A stretch of 39,276 nt of DNA from an uncultured Bacteroidota bacterium (GCA_937867025.1 CALMKH010000226.1:1-39276); one strand, 5' to 3'. Positions 24,655-32,344 are shown, numbered from the stretch's first letter. Made by a program: numbers and translations. Notes: a model not told the origin generated them from the sequence alone.

Positions 24655-26013
24655 TTATATTTTAAGAGTCTGCCCCAATGCTATCTGGTAATCGAGCTTG
24701 GCAACAAGCAGGTCATACAAGGCATTGAAATAGTTGGTCTGGGTCGTTTTAAGGTCTTGGTTGGCTGTGATAAGCTCGAGGTTGCTGCCTACACCTTCGT
24801 TGTATTTAATGGTTGTGACGTTCAGTATCCTCGTGGCCAGGTCGAGATTTGATTTCTGCTGTTCCACATAATCGAAAGCACGCAGGTATCTCAGGCGTGA
24901 TTGCATCACTTCAAGCCTCATCGCATTTTCAGCCTGAGCAATGCTGTTTTCGGTTTTGATCTGTTCGATTTTCGCCTGCTGTATCTTGGCATCATTGGCG
25001 AAGCCTGAGAAAATCGGAACGTTAAGCTGCAATGCCACGAATGAATTGCTGTACCATGTGCTGTAGTCGACCGTTTCCCCGAAATTGCTCTGCTGATACG
25101 TATAAGCAGCGGCCAGGTTAGGGTATTTGCCATATTGGTAACGCTTAACGCTATATTTATTCAATACCAGTTGCTGCTGCAATATCTGGTAATCAGTCCT
25201 GCCTGAAAAACTGATTTCCGCAGAGGTGTCGGCCACCATAAATTTGGAATTGATATCGCTGATGTTGTCGGTGAGCCTGATTGGCTTGTCCTGTGCGAGT
25301 CCCATCTTAACCTTGAGCAAACCAAGTACAATGGTATACTGATCAAGAAGTTGTTGCCTGCTGATTTCCAGGTTATTGATCTGCAACTGCATCCTGTCGA
25401 CATCAAGTGACTCTGTAAACCCTTCCCTGTTAAGGGCTTTGATATTTGTAAGCGTTTTGTTCAGGGTGCTGTAACTGGTATCGACAAGGCTAATGTTTTC
25501 CTTAGTGATCAAGGCCAGGAAATACGTTTTCGCCACGTCTATCTTAATATCGGCTTCAGTCTTTGCGGCGACCCTTTTCGCCAGGTCGGTGTATTGTTTG
25601 GCTGCCTTCAATCCCAGAAAATAAGTACCGTCCAGCATCAGCCAGGTAGCATTCAGGGTAGCCTGGGTGGTATATTTGTTTCCGACCCTGATAGGAGTGG
25701 CCACCCCATTGATAGGAAATACGAAAACAGGTTTCTGCAAGGCGTCCTGGAAAGCCACTTGTCCCCTGAGCTGGGGAATGCCTATTGCCTTCACTTCTTT
25801 CACCGTCTGATCGGCTATGGCGATATCCGCATAGGCGTTCTTCATCTGGGTATTATTGGCGACCGCATAATCCAGCGCCTCGAGTATGGAGAAAGACATG
25901 GTATCGTTTTGAGCCCACGACCGGGAGGCGAAAACCAGGAAAATGAATGATAAGATAAGCTTATATGTATTCATGGAGATATTTGAGATAGTTTTTTTAT
26001 GGATGTGGATCAT
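24655..26013 (-). CDS. TolC family outer membrane efflux channel
   Basis: The 452-residue product has an export signal ending FLVFASRSWAQ and the duplicated outer membrane efflux protein fold. Examples are the helical stretch AKRVAAKTEADIKIDVAKTYFLALITKENISLVD, here abbreviated as AKTYFLALITKENI, and its second-half counterpart in which YNEGVGSNLELITANQDL is characteristic. It is the outer-membrane duct of the tripartite pump. The ATG at 26013 overlaps the tetR stop (ATGA), which favours coupling. An ATG at 25974 (MNTYKLILSF) would give a more typical signal peptide, so the start is uncertain by 13 codons. Confidence 0.93.
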   Translation of the reverse strand: MIHIHKKTISNISMNTYKLILSFIFLVFASRSWAQNDTMSFSILEALDYAVANNTQMKNAYADIAIADQTVKEVKAIGIPQLRGQVAFQDALQKPVFVFPINGVATPIRVGNKYTTQATLNATWLMLDGTYFLGLKAAKQYTDLAKRVAAKTEADIKIDVAKTYFLALITKENISLVDTSYSTLNKTLTNIKALNREGFTESLDVDRMQLQINNLEISRQQLLDQYTIVLGLLKVKMGLAQDKPIRLTDNISDINSKFMVADTSAEISFSGRTDYQILQQQLVLNKYSVKRYQYGKYPNLAAAYTYQQSNFGETVDYSTWYSNSFVALQLNVPIFSGFANDAKIQQAKIEQIKTENSIAQAENAMRLEVMQSRLRYLRAFDYVEQQKSNLDLATRILNVTTIKYNEGVGSNLELITANQDLKTTQTNYFNALYDLLVAKLDYQIALGQTLKI

Positions 26014-26624
26014 ATATTAGGTTGAAAATCGATGGTCATATTCTGTCTGATATAGTCGAGCCCTTCCGGTGTGCAGATAGCCCACAGGTGGTAATGCACC
26101 AGGTAAGCGTATTTCTCCTTGAACGGCACGCTGTTGAGAAGCCCTACTTCACTGCTGAGGCAATGCTCGATGGAAGCCATATAAAAACCGGTGGTCAGTT
26201 CGATGTTGATATCCTTTTTATACAGATTCTGGGCTATTCCAAGTTTCAGATTTTCTATCACCTGGTTCTGCATCTGCGTTTCGCGGTGACCGGTAAAAAT
26301 TTTGAAACTTTCCGGGTGGAATTTCTTGAGGTCGAACAAAAGGCCCGGATTAAGCTCCTTGTGCATATTGATCATCATCTCTGCAATCTTCAATATCTGT
26401 TTTATGGCGTGTCCTTCCGACATGCAAACATTCAAACAGATGCTGTCCATCGACTGCAGGTGCAGCAAAATGGTTTTTTTCACCAGATCATCCTTGTCCG
26501 TTACATATTGATAGAGGGTTTTTTTAGACATGCTCAACTCCCTCGCGACATCATCCATGGTAATACTTTTGATGCCGTACCGCAAAAACATTTTCTCTGT
26601 GGTGTTGCAAATTTTATCTATCAT
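26010..26624 (-). CDS. TetR family transcriptional regulator of the efflux operon
   Basis: The 204-residue product has the N-terminal TetR helix-turn-helix (about 5-50: ATEKMF-like TTEKMFLRYGIKSITMDDVAREL then MSKKTLYQYVTDKDDLV), followed by an all-helical ligand-binding domain. As the first gene of tetR-tolC-adaptor-pump, with a 4-nt overlap to the second, it is probably an autoregulated repressor relieved by pump substrates. A palindromic sequence at 26653-26685 surrounding the -7 box in front of it is a candidate operator. Family assignment is sure; ligand and regulatory sign are inferred. Confidence 0.93.
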   Translation of the reverse strand: MIDKICNTTEKMFLRYGIKSITMDDVARELSMSKKTLYQYVTDKDDLVKKTILLHLQSMDSICLNVCMSEGHAIKQILKIAEMMINMHKELNPGLLFDLKKFHPESFKIFTGHRETQMQNQVIENLKLGIAQNLYKKDINIELTTGFYMASIEHCLSSEVGLLNSVPFKEKYAYLVHYHLWAICTPEGLDYIRQNMTIDFQPNI

Positions 26625-26652
26625 TTTAAAAACGGCTGCGAAATAACAAAAT

Positions 26653-26685
26653 AAACTTTGGAAACAAAAATAATCTACAAAGTTT
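26653..26685. promoter_or_regulatory. Inverted repeat around the tetR -7 box, candidate TetR operator
   Basis: AAACTTTG (26653-26660) and CAAAGTTT (26678-26685) are exact reverse complements separated by 17 bp. A second nested pair, GGAAAC (26660-26665) and GTTTCC (26682-26687), overlaps them. On the minus strand TATTTTTG (26672-26665), a perfect -7 box, lies between the arms, 41 bp upstream of the tetR ATG. Confidence 0.5.
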
Positions 26686-26696
26686 CCTGCTGAAAT

Positions 26697-26737
26697 GGAT
26701 AAAAAGGCGGTTTTAACGGATAAAATGAGGGTTTAAT
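26697..26737. repeat. Tandem imperfect 20-21 bp repeat between tetR and apaG
   Basis: Two directly adjacent copies are seen, 26697-26717 (GGATAAAAAGGCGG then TTTTAAC) and 26718-26737 (GGATAAAATGAGGG then TTTAAT). They differ at a few positions and by one base in length. They lie upstream of the tetR promoter and of apaG, in the 240-bp divergent intergenic region. Confidence 0.6.
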
Positions 26738-26807
26738 ATATCTAAATTGTTAATTATTAATTATTTTAGTAATATGAACAAAAGCTGACATTTAAAAGAA
26801 TTGTTTG

Positions 26808-26840
26808 TTTGGGAATATTGCCCATTTTACTTTATAATTG
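26808..26840 (+). promoter_or_regulatory. Promoter candidate for apaG
   Basis: TTTG (26808-26811) is followed after 21 bp by TATAATTG (26833-26840), one mismatch from TAnnTTTG. The predicted transcript starts about 26847, some 22 nt before the ATG at 26869. Confidence 0.4.
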
Positions 26841-26868
26841 CCCGGACAATATTTATTTATCAATTATC

Positions 26869-27255
26869 ATGGGCCTGTCAATGACGCAAAAGATCAATGT
26901 CTATGCAAAGAGCACATTCAGTGAATTGCAAAGCAACATTGAGCTAAACGAATACTTCTTTACGTATCATATCATGATAGAGAACCAGAGCAATGACACT
27001 GTTCAGCTGTTGTCACGCAGGTGGCAGATCATTGACAGCAACGGGGAAAACAGGTTTGTCGAAGGCGAGGGTGTTGTGGGGGAGCAGCCCATCATTGAGG
27101 CCGACCAGCAATATGAATATTATTCAGGTTGCCTTTTAAAGACCGGCTTCGGTAAAATGCGCGGTTCCTATATTTTCCAGCGCGTGGAGGATAAATTCCA
27201 GTTCGAGGTGGAAGTGCCCGAGTTTCACATGGTGCTTCCATGGGTTCTGAATTAA
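26869..27255 (+). CDS. apaG: ApaG family protein
   Basis: The 128-residue product is a full-length ApaG domain: an Ig/FnIII-like beta-sandwich with the conserved segments VQLLSRRWQIIDSNG, VEGEGVVGEQPIIE, YEYYSGCLLKTGFGKMRGSY and the closing VPEFHMVLP. ApaG is linked to cobalt and magnesium tolerance in enterobacteria, but its biochemical role is not settled. Its fold is also used as a protein-interaction module in some F-box proteins. The start at 26869 follows an A/T-rich leader typical of this phylum; the ATG at 26881 is a possible alternative. The upstream TTG at 26809 lies inside the promoter region. A hairpin at 27298-27320 follows the gene. Confidence 0.92.
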   Translation: MGLSMTQKINVYAKSTFSELQSNIELNEYFFTYHIMIENQSNDTVQLLSRRWQIIDSNGENRFVEGEGVVGEQPIIEADQQYEYYSGCLLKTGFGKMRGSYIFQRVEDKFQFEVEVPEFHMVLPWVLN

Positions 27256-27297
27256 TACCCGGGCGCAGGTTTCAAAAGTATTAATGTTTTTTCCATT

Positions 27298-27320
27298 GAC
27301 CGGGAATCCGGGTCTTTTTT
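27298..27320 (+). terminator. Terminator after apaG
   Basis: GACCGG / CCGGGTC forms a stem with one bulged G and a GAAT loop, followed by six Ts at 27315-27320. It lies about 45 bp after the apaG stop, between convergent genes. Confidence 0.65.
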
Positions 27321-27356
27321 CCTTGATCCGGCGCCATTTTCTCATACATTATAGCA

Positions 27357-28229
27357 TTATTCTTCGGGAAACGCCAGCAATCCGCCGGTATGTATTAACA
27401 GCACCCGGTCATCATGCCTGAAAAATTCCTTCCTGTAAAGGTCGATAGCGGCCAGCATCATTTTACCCGTATAGACAGGATCCAGCCTTATGCCCGTTTC
27501 CACAAAGAAATCTTTGATAAAGCCTAAAAGTTCTCCATCCATGCTGGCGTAACGCCCTCTGTGGTAATGATGCTCGATCTGCCAGAAATTTTGCGGATAT
27601 TTTGCCAATCTCCTGTCGAGTTCTTTATTGCCTTTGAGGGCACTGATGCCAATGACCTTTGTGTCCATGCCACGTTCGATCACCCCTTTTACAAGACCTT
27701 GCACAGTGGTTCCGGTACCAGCCGCCAGCACAATATAGTCATAGGTGTTGCCAGGCTCATCCAGGATCTCGCCGCAGCCTTTCAGGGCCAGCTCATGGTC
27801 ACCCCCTTCATTCAGGAATACGGCGCCCGGATTAAGCAGCCTGAAGTCGTGAAAAAGTTTTAGTTTGTCCCGGTAATCGGTCCTGCTGACATGCTGCAAT
27901 GTCATATGGTTATCAAGACATATCCTTTCATAGAGGTTAAGTTCCCTTGCTTCATCGCCCCGCACAAATCCATGTGCTTTAATATGGAAATAATTTGCAG
28001 CATATGCGGTGGCCACCAGGTGATTGCTGTAGGCTCCTCCGAAAGTCACTAAAACCGGATCCTCAAGTTTTTTCAGCTCCTGGATGACATATTTGAGTTT
28101 GCGCCATTTATTGCCCGATACGACCGGGTGAATGAGGTCATCGCGCAATATGTCTATATTCGGGTTAAAGTCGAAAAAGGAACAAGTAAGTCTTTCAATA
28201 TGACTGGGCTGGAATGGTGTCAAAAACAC
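27357..28229 (-). CDS. PLP-dependent ACC deaminase / D-cysteine desulfhydrase family enzyme
   Basis: The 290-residue product is a fold-type II PLP enzyme. The PLP-binding lysine is K41 in SGNKWRKLKY, followed by TFGGAYSNHL (the substrate/phosphate loop) and AAGTGTTVQGLVKG, which binds the cofactor phosphate. Enzymes of this family deaminate 1-aminocyclopropane-1-carboxylate or desulfhydrate D-cysteine. Most bacterial members lacking the full ACC-specific residues are D-cysteine desulfhydrases, so the substrate is left open. The length is a little short (about 330 is common). The start is GTG at 28229; no nearby ATG exists, and a TGA lies a few codons upstream in frame. It is a single gene, convergent with apaG. 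Confidence 0.86.
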   Translation of the reverse strand: MFLTPFQPSHIERLTCSFFDFNPNIDILRDDLIHPVVSGNKWRKLKYVIQELKKLEDPVLVTFGGAYSNHLVATAYAANYFHIKAHGFVRGDEARELNLYERICLDNHMTLQHVSRTDYRDKLKLFHDFRLLNPGAVFLNEGGDHELALKGCGEILDEPGNTYDYIVLAAGTGTTVQGLVKGVIERGMDTKVIGISALKGNKELDRRLAKYPQNFWQIEHHYHRGRYASMDGELLGFIKDFFVETGIRLDPVYTGKMMLAAIDLYRKEFFRHDDRVLLIHTGGLLAFPEE

Positions 28230-28347
28230 CGCAAAATAAAGGAAAATTCAGTTCTGTCGGTGTTCAGGGATATCCGGCAGGCTTGAAATCTTCAAACATG
28301 CTCTTGAAACCGGGGTTGAACTGCAGGATAAATCCAGGACAATTTCC

Positions 28348-28355
28348 TAAATTTG
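28348..28355 (+). promoter_or_regulatory. -7 box for the DUF4286 gene
   Basis: TAAATTTG matches TAnnTTTG 18 bp before the ATG at 28374. It excludes the TTG at 28353, which lies inside the box, as a start codon. Confidence 0.5.
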
Positions 28356-28373
28356 TGCAAGTTTACAGTCAGC

Positions 28374-28679
28374 ATGATCATTTATAATGTCACTTGCAAT
28401 ATACCTGAAAGTATTGAAGAGGAATGGGTGCACTGGATGAAGCATGAGCATATTCCCCAGGTAATAGCTACAGAAAAGTTCACGGGTTTCAGGATGCTGA
28501 AGCTCCTGACGGTTGTCGCCGATAATGAAGGCGTCAATTATGCCATCCAGTATTACTGCAACTCATTGGAGGACTATAATGATTATGCGGAGAATTATGC
28601 CCCCGCACTGAAAGCACAGACCTTTGAAAAGTACGGGGAGCAGGTGCTGGCGTTCCGTACATTGCTGGAAGAGGTGTAA
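28374..28679 (+). CDS. DUF4286 family protein
   Basis: The 101-residue product begins MIIYNVTCNIPESIEEEWV and contains KHEHIPQVIATEKFTG, YAIQYYCNSLEDYNDY and APALKAQTFEKYGEQVLAFRTLLE. This is a small alpha-beta (ferredoxin-like, dimeric barrel type) domain of the DUF4286 family, common and usually single-copy in Bacteroidota. No signal peptide is present, so it is cytoplasmic. Its function is unknown. The start at 28374 is set by the -7 box at 28348. It appears to be a single-gene unit. Confidence 0.87.
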   Translation: MIIYNVTCNIPESIEEEWVHWMKHEHIPQVIATEKFTGFRMLKLLTVVADNEGVNYAIQYYCNSLEDYNDYAENYAPALKAQTFEKYGEQVLAFRTLLEEV

Positions 28680-28955
28680 GCTGGCTCGCCCGCCATTCAC
28701 CATTTTTCTGAAATTTTTCTTGTCAATCCTTTTCACCGGGTATTGGGAGACCTCTGAAACGTAAAGGTTCAAGGGGAGAATATTTTTGATGAACGTGGAA
28801 TGAAACGTAAATTTTTATGATTTCATCGACACAATTGGGCCAGATATTAAAAGGAAGTCATCGATTTGAATTTTTTAAGAATTAAACGGATATGTTTGCG
28901 GACAGAGGAACTGATTTTTAACCTCGGACTGACGTGACATTACACAGATATACAT
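28680..28955. other. Intergenic region between DUF4286 and the lipoprotein pair
   Basis: This 276-bp gap holds no credible gene on either strand. It contains a -7 box TATTTTTG at 28781-28788 flanked by two exact copies of TGAAACGTAAA (28755-28765 and 28801-28811). A better promoter lies closer to the lipoprotein gene at 28865-28898. No tRNA or clear small RNA terminator was seen. Confidence 0.6.
28865..28898 (+). promoter_or_regulatory. Promoter of the tandem lipoprotein genes
   Basis: TTTG (28865-28868) is followed after 22 bp by TATGTTTG (28891-28898), a perfect -7 match. Transcription would start about 28905, leaving a leader of about 50 nt before the ATG at 28956. Confidence 0.55.
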
Positions 28956-29387
28956 ATGATAAAGCATGTTTTACCAGGGATTTTATGCATCCTGGCAGGT
29001 TGTTCACAAAAACAGGAACCTAAAGACGCATATGAAAGTTTAAAGAACGGAAAATGGGTTTTAAGCGGCTGTATTGTCAAGCCGCTGGTCAATGGCAAGG
29101 ACAGCAATGTGTTTGAGATGTACCCCGTGTGCATGAAGGATGATACCCTTGCTTTCAGGGAAGACGGCAAACTTGTGCGCCACAATGCGTTCACAGGATG
29201 TCAGCCGGAAGAAAAAACAGAAGTATACTCCTTATGGAAAGAAAAAGACAAGAACTCTTTTTATATCGATTCCACGTTAAACACCATCAGAAGTATCTCT
29301 GATCAACAGGTTGTGCTTGAAAGCAGCCAGAAAATCCATTCGGTCACATATTCGTTCATTGCCACTTATAGCAACAGGGCAAAATAA
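28956..29387 (+). CDS. Lipoprotein of unknown function, first copy of a tandem pair
   Basis: The 143-residue product has a lipoprotein signal peptide (MIKHVLPGILCILAGC, Cys16). The mature part resembles a small beta-barrel, lipocalin-like domain: SLKNGKWVLSGC, then PVCMKDDTLAFREDGKLVRHN, then VYSLWKEK and VTYSFIATYSN. The pattern of a W in the first strand, KDD...F..DGKL in the middle and a final beta strand recurs in many Bacteroidota lipocalin-like lipoproteins. Its function is unknown. It is a clear paralogue of the next gene (29424), 36 nt downstream, and the two are probably co-transcribed. Confidence 0.8.
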   Translation: MIKHVLPGILCILAGCSQKQEPKDAYESLKNGKWVLSGCIVKPLVNGKDSNVFEMYPVCMKDDTLAFREDGKLVRHNAFTGCQPEEKTEVYSLWKEKDKNSFYIDSTLNTIRSISDQQVVLESSQKIHSVTYSFIATYSNRAK

Positions 29388-29423
29388 TAATCACCATTCC
29401 TGGACAATAATCAGATTTTTAAT

Positions 29424-29885
29424 ATGAAAAAGCGCATGTTATTTGTTTACCTCTTAATTCTGGCATCATGCACAGAAAAAGACTCTGGTACACTGCCGTT
29501 TGGCGTCAATTTTCACCCGGTAAGCAATTACCAGATATTGAAAAATGGCAAGTGGGTGATGTCAGCGAGTACAGTCGATCCGCCGGTTAATGGAGGCAAA
29601 TCAGATCTCCTTGCTGATCTTCCGGTGTGTTATAAGGATGACACAATGATGTTTTACAAGTATGACAAGCTTGTCGTTCATAACGGTATTGACAGGTGTA
29701 CTGTCACAGAGCCGGAGGAACAATATTCCCTGTGGTATATGAGGGGCGATGATTCCGTGAATATCAATTCTGAATGGCACCGGATCAAACATATTACCAG
29801 TAAGGAATTGATCATGGAGAAGCGTCAGACTATCAATGCCACCGACCATATCTTCACTGTTACATATGTCAACAGGGAGGAATAG
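29424..29885 (+). CDS. Lipoprotein of unknown function, second copy of a tandem pair
   Basis: The 153-residue product has a lipoprotein signal peptide (MKKRMLFVYLLILASC, Cys16). The mature domain aligns along its whole length with the preceding protein: LKNGKWVMSAS with LKNGKWVLSGC, PVCYKDDTMMFYKYDKLVVHN with PVCMKDDTLAFREDGKLVRHN, and FTVTYVN with FIATYSN. The conserved cysteines in PVC and in the later C(T/Q) position suggest a disulfide shared by both copies. It probably lies at the envelope; its role is unknown. A terminator follows at 29938-29962. Confidence 0.8.
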   Translation: MKKRMLFVYLLILASCTEKDSGTLPFGVNFHPVSNYQILKNGKWVMSASTVDPPVNGGKSDLLADLPVCYKDDTMMFYKYDKLVVHNGIDRCTVTEPEEQYSLWYMRGDDSVNINSEWHRIKHITSKELIMEKRQTINATDHIFTVTYVNREE

Positions 29886-29937
29886 AACAAATTAGTGCAG
29901 CAGCACATCAGAAATTTCTATTCTCATAAAAAGTCAT

Positions 29938-29962
29938 GGGGGCATTGCCCCCGTTCTTTTTT
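29938..29962 (+). terminator. Terminator after the lipoprotein pair
   Basis: GGGGGC (29938-29943) and GCCCCC (29947-29952) form a perfect 6-bp GC stem with a 3-nt loop, followed by GTTC and six Ts. Confidence 0.8.
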
Positions 29963-30016
29963 CAGGCGGATGATTCCTGGATGATCATGCCGCATACAGA
30001 CCTGACGGGCTTTTCC

Positions 30017-32191
30017 TTACAGGTTTTCCATAATATATTCCGTGATCTTTTGCATAAGATGAACACGGTCTTTGCCTAATACATTGTGCTTGTGCCCGGG
30101 GTAAATGAAATAATCCAGGTAAGTGTTGTTCATATCCACCATTTTTTTGCAATACAACATGCTGTGCTGCCATAAAACCACATCATCATCAACACCGTGT
30201 ATCATGAGTAGCTTATCCTGGAGGTTGCCTGCATAATTCAGCAGGTTGGCTTCCTTGTAGCCTTCAGGATTTTCCTGCGGAGTATCCATGTAACGCTCTG
30301 TATACATGATCTCGTAAAGCCCCCAGTCGATCACCGGTCCGCCCGCCACACCCACCTTAAAAACGCCCGGCTGGCGGGTCATAAGGGAGGTCGTCATAAA
30401 TCCTCCGAAGCTCCAGCCATGCACCGCGATACGGTTGGCATCGACGTATGCAAGCTGTTTCAGGTAACTGACACCCGCCATCTGGTCTTCCATTTCAATT
30501 GTGCCAAGCCTCCTGTGCGTGATACTTTCAAAGGCATGCCCGCGGTTGGACGAGCCCCTGTTGTCGAGCGTGAACACAATATAGCCTTTCTGGGCCATAA
30601 GCTGCATCCACAGATTGCTTCCTGCCATCCATGTGTTGTTCACTAACTGGACATGTGGTCCGCCATACAGGTACACCACAACCGGATATTTTTTCTTTTC
30701 ATCAAAATCCGGTGGGGTGATCATACGGCAATACAATACAGTGCCTTCATTGACAATAGGGAATATTTTTGTTTCGCCCAGGTTGTATTCGGCAACCGGG
30801 TCCGGGGCATTCATAAGCACCTGCAGCTGTTCACCGCGTATGGTATTGAGCGTTATTTTCCGTGGAACGCTTGTACTGGTAAGGACATTCAGGAAATGGT
30901 TATACTGTGAATTGAAAACCGCTGCATTGGTGCCTTGTTCCAGGGTCAGTTTCCGGATCTCGGATGTGCTGATATTGACACTGTATACATGCCTTTCAAC
31001 TGGGCTTTCACGCGTGGCCTCAAAATAGGCAAACTCACCCCTGGAATCGATGCCGATAAGGTTGGTGACCATCCATTTGCCGCTGGTCAGCTGGCTGATC
31101 ATCTTTCCGTTTGTATTATAAAGATACAAATGGTTAAAGCCGTCTTTTTCGCTTTGCCAGATAAATTTGTTGGTTTCGTTGGGCAGGAACATCATGCCAT
31201 GCTGGGGCTCGATATATTTTTCATCCCTTTCCTCGAACACCACTATATCGAGAATGCCATGCTCTGCATGGTACCTGTTGATGAAACACTGGTTCTGTCC
31301 CCGGTTGACAATGGCGATATACACATAATCCTCTTCAGGGCTCCATGTTATATTGGTCAGATACTGTTCTTTCGGTTCCCCTGTTTCAAGGTATGTCACT
31401 TTCTGTGTCTGCAGGTCATAGACACCAACAGTGACATGATGGCTTTTGGCGCCTGCTATAGGGTATTTTATCTGGTATGTCTGTGCCGGCATCTTGCTGA
31501 TATCATAAATGCTGTAATCGGTCACCATAGTTTCATCCATCCTGTAAAAGGCGAGTTTATTGCCTTTGGGGCTCCAGAAAAGTCCTTTCGTGATGCCAAA
31601 CTCGTTCCGGTGCACACTCTGGCCGTAGACAATACCTTTTCCACCATCGCGTGTTATTTGCCTGACTCCATCCTGGGTGGCGACATATATATTGTTGTTT
31701 TCGACATAGGCGATATGTCCTTTGTTGGGCTCGTATTCCTGGTTGGTGGCTTTTGATGACAGGGGTAATATCAGCCTGAAAGCCCGGGCGGGTATATTGA
31801 AGTTAAGATACTGCGTATCCTTAAAAATTCTGATATTGTCGTTATCCATCCATTCAATCAACGGAAACGCTTTGATGCTCATTTTGGGGTTATAGGTCTG
31901 AATGGCGGTGTTAAGAACCTCGGAACTGATACTGCTGTCGGTTTTGCCGGTTTCAATGTCCACAATGTGAAGCCGTGCGGGGGTGCCGGTTTTGACAAAA
32001 GCGTATTTTGTTCCGCCGGGTAGCCACTGGAGCTGAGGCAGGGTTTGCGGCCTGAGCGATTTTTTGGTCTCCTGCTGGGTGCTCATGATGGCTTCTTCCA
32101 TGGTTAGCATCCGGGAACCTTGCGGGTATATGTTCTGGATACAAATGAGGACTGCAGCGAGGCAGAAAGAGTTGATATTTTTTGAAAACAT
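30017..32191 (-). CDS. Dipeptidyl peptidase IV family (S9B) prolyl peptidase
   Basis: The 724-residue product has a signal peptide (MFSKNINSFCLAAVLICIQNIYPQG). An eight-bladed beta-propeller (about 60-480, DPPIV N-terminal domain; FWSPKGNKLAFYRMDE is typical) is followed by an alpha/beta hydrolase domain (about 490-724). The nucleophile is S594 in GWSFGG. The catalytic Asp lies in HGVDDDVV and the His in YPGHKHNV. It cleaves Xaa-Pro or Xaa-Ala dipeptides from peptide N-termini, most likely in the periplasm. The start at 32191 gives a clean signal peptide; the upstream ATG (32218) would overlap an unusual palindrome at 32214-32225. It is a single gene, divergent from dapD. Confidence 0.93.
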   Translation of the reverse strand: MFSKNINSFCLAAVLICIQNIYPQGSRMLTMEEAIMSTQQETKKSLRPQTLPQLQWLPGGTKYAFVKTGTPARLHIVDIETGKTDSSISSEVLNTAIQTYNPKMSIKAFPLIEWMDNDNIRIFKDTQYLNFNIPARAFRLILPLSSKATNQEYEPNKGHIAYVENNNIYVATQDGVRQITRDGGKGIVYGQSVHRNEFGITKGLFWSPKGNKLAFYRMDETMVTDYSIYDISKMPAQTYQIKYPIAGAKSHHVTVGVYDLQTQKVTYLETGEPKEQYLTNITWSPEEDYVYIAIVNRGQNQCFINRYHAEHGILDIVVFEERDEKYIEPQHGMMFLPNETNKFIWQSEKDGFNHLYLYNTNGKMISQLTSGKWMVTNLIGIDSRGEFAYFEATRESPVERHVYSVNISTSEIRKLTLEQGTNAAVFNSQYNHFLNVLTSTSVPRKITLNTIRGEQLQVLMNAPDPVAEYNLGETKIFPIVNEGTVLYCRMITPPDFDEKKKYPVVVYLYGGPHVQLVNNTWMAGSNLWMQLMAQKGYIVFTLDNRGSSNRGHAFESITHRRLGTIEMEDQMAGVSYLKQLAYVDANRIAVHGWSFGGFMTTSLMTRQPGVFKVGVAGGPVIDWGLYEIMYTERYMDTPQENPEGYKEANLLNYAGNLQDKLLMIHGVDDDVVLWQHSMLYCKKMVDMNNTYLDYFIYPGHKHNVLGKDRVHLMQKITEYIMENL

Positions 32192-32213
32192 TGTAAGCTG
32201 GTATATGTTGGGG

Positions 32214-32252
32214 GGCAAATTTGCCTAAAAAATCGGTAGTTTGCTAAAAAAT
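32214..32252. promoter_or_regulatory. Palindrome and spaced repeat upstream of the DPP-IV gene
   Basis: GGCAAATTTGCC (32214-32225) is a perfect 12-bp palindrome, 23 bp upstream of the DPP-IV ATG. Overlapping it, TTTGCCTAAAAAAT (32220-32233) is repeated with one base lost as TTTGCTAAAAAAT (32240-32252), a spacing of about two helical turns. This is a candidate protein-binding site in the divergent DPP-IV/dapD region. Confidence 0.4.
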
Positions 32253-32344
32253 TTGACGGTTCGAGCCGGCTATCGATAGAATTTACCAGATATGTTGGCA
32301 GTTTTCACTTATTTTGATTTGTTTTGTAGCCTAATTTCAAGAAC

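Noticed and set aside
19974-26624. Heavy-metal (Cus/Czc) efflux operon
   Set aside because: The paired Asp in TM4 and the TetR regulator fit an organic-substrate pump better, and no metal-binding motif or metal-sensing regulator is visible.
26022-26654. 210-codon open frame opposite tetR
   Set aside because: Mirror of a strongly supported TetR regulator, and its product shows no family resemblance.
28230-28373. Possible tRNA or riboswitch in the gap before DUF4286
   Set aside because: I found no cloverleaf or conserved riboswitch core; only a -7 box is visible.
30935-31756. 273-codon open frame opposite the DPP-IV gene
   Set aside because: Antisense to a conserved peptidase propeller domain, with no domain or signal of its own.
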